From an uncultured Caryophanales bacterium (GTDB lineage: Bacteria > Bacillota_I > Bacilli_A > RFN20 > CAG-826): 6,187 nucleotides of DNA. Both the position numbers and the translations under genes were made by a program. The stretch's first letter is position 1. Each line of letters begins with the position of its first letter. The notes beneath the pieces were generated by a model. That model searched no databases and was not told where the DNA came from. It saw nothing but the letters and a program-made list of their open reading frames with translations. The stretch covers positions 1 to 6,187 of the forward strand of contig CAMYXQ010000053.1 in the NCBI GenBank assembly GCA_947303105.1. Direction: 5' to 3'. Positions 5,105 through 6,187 of this stretch are shown here, piece by piece.

Positions 5105-6187
5105 AATGAGTGAGACGGCGGCATTCGCGGACCCCGTTCACCGCTTTGATCGCGGCATAGAGGTCATCGAGCACCGAAGCCGATTTGAGATAGCAAGTCA
5201 TGGTGACGAGCACTTCGCCGGTCTGGCCGACGAGGCGGGCGCGCATATCGCTGACGGGGATGCTACGCATCGCCATCGTGTTGAGGATGTCGGCGACCAG
5301 ATTGGGACGGTCGGCGGCCCGAACCGAGATGGCGGCCGGATAGGCCGATCCGCCGAGGTCTTCTTTCCAATGCACGGGCAGCAAGCGTTCCTCGTGGCCG
5401 CGGACGTTCGAGCAGTCCGCGCGATGGACGGTGATGCCTTTGCCCCTCGTGATGAAGCCGACGATCGGATCGCCGGGCACCGGGGTGCAGCATTTGCCGA
5501 GGGTGATGGCGATATTGGTGACCCCTTCGACGTAGACGGGGTTCTTGTCTTCGACCTGGGGATTCTTTTTGAGAATCTTCGGGGTGGTCGGCTTCCGTTT
5601 GATGCCGAGGAAGTCGAGGACGGCCCCCGCCGTCGGTTTGCGGGCGGCGATGGCCTTATATAACTCGTCGAGCGAGTCGACGTGGTATTCGTTGAACACT
5701 TTGGATTGGCTGAGCAGACGCTCCATCTCCGCCTCGTCGATGTCGGCCATCTTGAAGGCGTCGCTGGCCGATTCACGGCCCTTGCGGATGTTCTCCTCCG
5801 CCATGATTTCCTCATGCTTTGCATTGAGGAAGCGGCGAATGTGGGTGCGGGCGCCATTGGTGACGACATAATCCAACCACCGTTCGTTCGGGCCCGGAGC
5901 GGTCTTCGCGGTGCGGATCTCGCAGACGTCGCCGGTCTTGAGTTCGGTGTTTAACGGCACGAAGTTGCCATTCACCACCGCGCCGACGGCCTGATCGCCG
6001 ACTTTGGTATGGATCTTGTAGGCGAAGTCGAGGATCGTCGCTTTCTGCGGCAGCTCGATGACCTTGCCCATCGGGGTGAAGACGTAGACGTTGGCCCCGA
6101 AGATATCGCTGGTGAGCGAGGACATGTATTCCTTCGCGGTCTTGGACTGGTTATCTTCGGAAAGCGAGACGAAATCGCGGAACCAGG
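5103..6187 (-). CDS. relA: RelA/SpoT-family (p)ppGpp synthetase/hydrolase, C-terminal half (5' end outside window)
   Basis: This is the regulatory half of a long RSH protein, which makes and/or degrades the stringent-response alarmone (p)ppGpp and senses uncharged tRNA on the ribosome. I read 360 residues to the right edge; full-length members are about 730-750, so the hydrolase and synthetase domains lie outside the window. Numbering visible residues from W1 (codon at 6183-6185): the end of the synthetase-to-TGS linker is 1-30; the TGS domain is about 33-92 (VYVFTPMGKVIELP, DFAYKIHT, GDVCEIRT); a helical segment is 100-200; and the zinc-finger/RIS domain has the adjacent cysteines C232-C233 in KCCTPVPGD and H254/C258 in HRADC. 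The C-terminal ACT domain is about 281-358. Both the tRNA-contacting TGS region and the Cys pair are intact. Whether it is bifunctional (Rel) or synthetase-only cannot be seen. It ends TAA, 12 nt before hisS. Confidence 0.95.
   Translation of the reverse strand, partial: WFRDFVSLSEDNQSKTAKEYMSSLTSDIFGANVYVFTPMGKVIELPQKATILDFAYKIHTKVGDQAVGAVVNGNFVPLNTELKTGDVCEIRTAKTAPGPNERWLDYVVTNGARTHIRRFLNAKHEEIMAEENIRKGRESASDAFKMADIDEAEMERLLSQSKVFNEYHVDSLDELYKAIAARKPTAGAVLDFLGIKRKPTTPKILKKNPQVEDKNPVYVEGVTNIAITLGKCCTPVPGDPIVGFITRGKGITVHRADCSNVRGHEERLLPVHWKEDLGGSAYPAAISVRAADRPNLVADILNTMAMRSIPVSDMRARLVGQTGEVLVTMTCYLKSASVLDDLYAAIKAVNGVRECRRLTH

Noticed and set aside
5103..6187. A separate short protein starting at the ATG at 6125 (TGS-ACT protein)
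   Set aside because: The frame stays open to the window edge and the upstream 20 codons match the normal RelA linker before TGS, so this is the C-terminal part of a full-length RSH gene, not a truncated gene.
1..6187. CRISPR arrays, tRNA or rRNA genes, insertion sequences, prophage or defence genes
   Set aside because: No spaced direct repeats, cloverleaf-like segments, terminal repeats or unassigned stretches longer than 61 bases were seen; almost all of the window is conserved housekeeping coding sequence.

Overview
This is a dense, GC-rich bacterial chromosomal segment in which every supported gene lies on the minus strand. In transcription order, from the right edge to the left, it holds: the C-terminal half of a long RelA/SpoT-family (p)ppGpp synthetase/hydrolase (entering from the right edge, ending at 5103); histidyl-tRNA synthetase hisS (5090-3759); aspartyl-tRNA synthetase aspS (3756-2023); and transketolase tkt (1961 to the left edge, lacking only a short C-terminal stretch and the stop codon). 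No RNA genes, mobile elements, CRISPR arrays or plus-strand genes can be supported.

The relA-hisS-aspS order, the strong purine-rich Shine-Dalgarno sites (AAGGAGG, GAGGAGG, AAAAGGAG) and the bacterial-type AspRS with a GAD insert suggest a Bacillota-type organism with unusually high GC. An uncultured or gut Bacilli-related lineage is possible, but I cannot place it more closely. UGA is a normal stop here (aspS ends in TGA) and Trp is encoded by TGG, so this is not a UGA-Trp Mollicute.

relA, hisS and aspS are packed as a translationally coupled unit. The hisS Shine-Dalgarno overlaps the relA stop codon (12-nt gap), and the aspS Shine-Dalgarno is the last two-plus codons of hisS (2-nt gap). 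A 61-nt AT-rich spacer then separates aspS from tkt. It contains an inverted repeat with 9-bp arms directly after the aspS stop, and a strong tkt ribosome binding site. Functionally the unit joins the stringent-response alarmone enzyme, which senses uncharged tRNA, with two enzymes that charge tRNA. Transketolase (pentose phosphate pathway) follows as a metabolic neighbour whose co-transcription is uncertain.

Most of the window is ordinary housekeeping sequence. The features that stand out are a His/Cys/Glu-rich C-terminal tail on HisRS (HHCHCGEGECHCH followed by EEE) that looks like a metal-binding appendage, the AT-rich palindrome between aspS and tkt, and a perfect 16-bp palindrome inside hisS exactly where a conserved HisRS motif departs from its usual residues.
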